This document shows positions 20,023 to 21,643 of a stretch of DNA of 21,643 nucleotides, piece by piece (the first letter of the stretch is position 1; each line of letters starts with the position of its first letter). The DNA lies in NCBI GenBank assembly GCA_023426545.1, contig JAFAAN010000025.1, positions 1 to 21,643 of the forward strand. The letters run 5' to 3'. The position numbers and the translations under genes are program-made. Below the pieces are notes generated by a model. It was given only the letters and a program-made list of their open reading frames with translations. It made no database searches and was not told where the DNA came from. This DNA comes from Pseudomonadota bacterium (GTDB lineage Bacteria; Myxococcota; Myxococcia; Myxococcales; Myxococcaceae).

Positions 20023-21643
20023 ATGACCTCGCGAACCGACCTGGACTCGCTGACTCCGGAGGAGAAGCGCGCGCTGCTGCAGAAGCTGCTGAAGCGTGGC
20101 ACTCCGGACGCCGCTCCCGCCTCTGCGCCAGGGCCTTCCGCCGGACAGAACGCCGTGCAGGACACGGGGCCCATCCCGCTCGGAGACGACGCGCGAACGG
20201 CGCCTTCCTCGGCCCAGGAACGGATGTGGTTCCTCCATCAACTGGCCCCCACGTCCGCCGCGTACAACGTGGTGCGTGCAGTGGAGCTCTCCGGTGACGT
20301 GGACGCCAGCGCGCTCGACGCGGCACTGCGGCAGTTGCTGGCAAGGCACCGCGCGCTCCGGACCATCATGCAGGCGTCGTCCGAGGGCCACCCCCTCCTG
20401 GGCGTTCAAGACGTTCCCGAACAGGTGCTGGTGACCGAGGACGTCTCGACCGACGCGGCGCCCGAGACGTTGCTGGAGCGCCGACTGCGAGAAGAGGCCC
20501 AACGGCCCTTCGTCCTGGCCCAGGGCCCCCTGTACCGCTTCTGCCTCTTCCGCGTATCCGCCCAGCGCCACGTCTTCACGCTGTCCCTGCACCACCTCGT
20601 GGTGGACGGCTGGAGCTACAACGTGCTGATGCGCGAGCTGGGAGTCCTCTACTCCGCGCGCGTCCGTGGGCATGCCTCCGTCCTGGCGCCCCTTCCGCTG
20701 GAGTACACGGACTTCGCGGCGTGGCGGCGCACTCCCGCCGTCGCGGCACGCGAGGCGGCCCACGTCGCGTACTGGAAGCAGCAGCTCGCAGGGGTTCCCC
20801 ACATCTTGGAGATGCCCACCGACAAGCCGCGTCCGCCGGTGCGTACGGACCTGGGTGTGCAGACCGAGTTGCTGCCGGTCTCCTCCGCGCTGGTGGAGGC
20901 CGTGCGCGCGTACTGCCGCGAACGGCAAGTCACGCCGTTCATGGTGTTCTACACGGCCTTCGCCGCGCTGCTGCACCGCTACTCACAGCAGGCCGACTTC
21001 TGCGTGGGCACCCCCGTCGCGGGCCGGTCTCACCTGTCCCTGGAAGGCATCGTCGGGCTGTTCATCAACACCGTGGTCCTGCGCACCCAGGTTGGTCCTG
21101 GAGACACCTTCGCCGGACTGCTGTCCCGTGCGAAGGAGTCCACCCTCGCCGCGTACTCGCACCAGGAAGCCCCATTCGAGCGGGTCATCGAGGCGGTACA
21201 CGCGGAGCGCAACCCGGGTCATTCGCCGCTCTTCCAGGTGATGTTCGACCTGTACCAGGAAGAGGACTCGCTGGTGGGGGCGTTCTCGGGCTTGGGCGCT
21301 CGCGCGCTCCACGTGGATACCGGGACCAGCCAGTTCGACCTGTCGCTGACCATCATCGAAGGCGCTTCCGGCTTCGGGGTGACGGTGCAGTACAGCACCG
21401 ACCTGTTCGAGCAGGACTCCATCCAGCGCATGGTGGGCCACTACCTGCGGCTGCTCGAAGGCGCTCTCGCCGCCCCCTCCGCCCCCCTCGCCTCCATTGA
21501 CCTGCTCTCCTCCGCTGAGCGCCAGCAGGTCCTCTTCTCCTTCAACGCCACCTCCAGGCCCTTCGACTCCCTCGCCTCGGTGGCCTCTCTCTGGACGGCG
21601 CAAGTCGCTCGCACCCCCGACGCCACCGCGCTCCTCCTTGCCT
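20023..21643 (+). CDS. Nonribosomal peptide synthetase, N-terminal part (condensation domain), cut by window end
   Basis: The first 540 residues of a large NRPS; the frame is open at the window edge. Residues 5-25 (LDSLTPEEKRALLQKLLKRG) are the helical lead often found before condensation domains. The condensation domain spans about 55-500: C1 SSAQERMWFL, C2 RHRALRT, C3 HHLVVDG with catalytic His191, C4 YTDFAAW, C5 GLFINTVVLR, C6 HQEAPFERV, C7 SPLFQVMF. An adenylation domain begins at about 507 (WTAQVARTPDATAL). Opening with a condensation domain means this subunit either receives a chain from another synthetase or N-acylates its first residue. It follows the outer-membrane protein gene by 20 bases. 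No strong ribosome site precedes the ATG, which fits coupled translation. Confidence 0.93.
   Translation, partial: MTSRTDLDSLTPEEKRALLQKLLKRGTPDAAPASAPGPSAGQNAVQDTGPIPLGDDARTAPSSAQERMWFLHQLAPTSAAYNVVRAVELSGDVDASALDAALRQLLARHRALRTIMQASSEGHPLLGVQDVPEQVLVTEDVSTDAAPETLLERRLREEAQRPFVLAQGPLYRFCLFRVSAQRHVFTLSLHHLVVDGWSYNVLMRELGVLYSARVRGHASVLAPLPLEYTDFAAWRRTPAVAAREAAHVAYWKQQLAGVPHILEMPTDKPRPPVRTDLGVQTELLPVSSALVEAVRAYCRERQVTPFMVFYTAFAALLHRYSQQADFCVGTPVAGRSHLSLEGIVGLFINTVVLRTQVGPGDTFAGLLSRAKESTLAAYSHQEAPFERVIEAVHAERNPGHSPLFQVMFDLYQEEDSLVGAFSGLGARALHVDTGTSQFDLSLTIIEGASGFGVTVQYSTDLFEQDSIQRMVGHYLRLLEGALAAPSAPLASIDLLSSAERQQVLFSFNATSRPFDSLASVASLWTAQVARTPDATALLLA

Overview
The window is high-GC bacterial DNA with long spurious reading frames opposite the real genes, many lipoproteins and tight gene packing. 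Two-component M16 peptidases, several hypothetical proteins of familiar myxobacterial style, multiheme lipoprotein cytochromes and the start of a nonribosomal peptide synthetase (NRPS) together suggest a myxobacterium (Myxococcota, Myxococcus/Corallococcus-like). This assignment is an inference from gene content and composition; no rRNA or other marker gene is present. I saw no tRNA, rRNA, CRISPR array, insertion sequence or phage gene.

Left part (1-9.9 kb), mostly housekeeping. A minus-strand operon encodes an M16 peptidase pair: a catalytic lipoprotein followed by a non-catalytic partner. Next come a minus-strand membrane protein with a zinc ribbon, and a plus-strand pair (a small protein that may start at ATT, coupled by an ATGA overlap to an eight-helix membrane protein). 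A family B DNA polymerase with intact proofreading and polymerase motifs and a clamp-binding-like tail follows on the minus strand. It is divergent from a short WYL-type regulator whose start overlaps an inverted repeat. A cold-shock protein with a clear terminator, a 60-residue basic/acidic protein and a 214-residue protein of unknown function follow.

Middle (10.0-12.8 kb). A TldE/PmbA-type protein (minus) and a TldD-type metalloprotease (plus, HExxxH present) are divergent over a 142-base gap. They probably form a TldD/TldE-like heterodimer, a type of enzyme known to process small peptides.

Right part (12.8-18.1 kb), the most unusual region. A minus-strand five-gene run reads: a 60-residue very acidic peptide; a Rieske mononuclear iron oxygenase that overlaps it by GTGA; a diheme cytochrome c lipoprotein; a pentaheme cytochrome lipoprotein with one CX3CH haem site; and a lipoprotein of unknown function. 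The peptide/oxygenase coupling suggests the peptide is a substrate, carrier or partner of the oxygenase; this is inference. Divergent from it, across a 123-base region with a perfect 8+8 inverted repeat, lie an outer-membrane beta-barrel protein with a long disordered N-terminal region and, 20 bases further on, an NRPS that begins with a condensation domain and runs off the window. The oxygenase could alternatively be a tailoring enzyme for the NRPS product.
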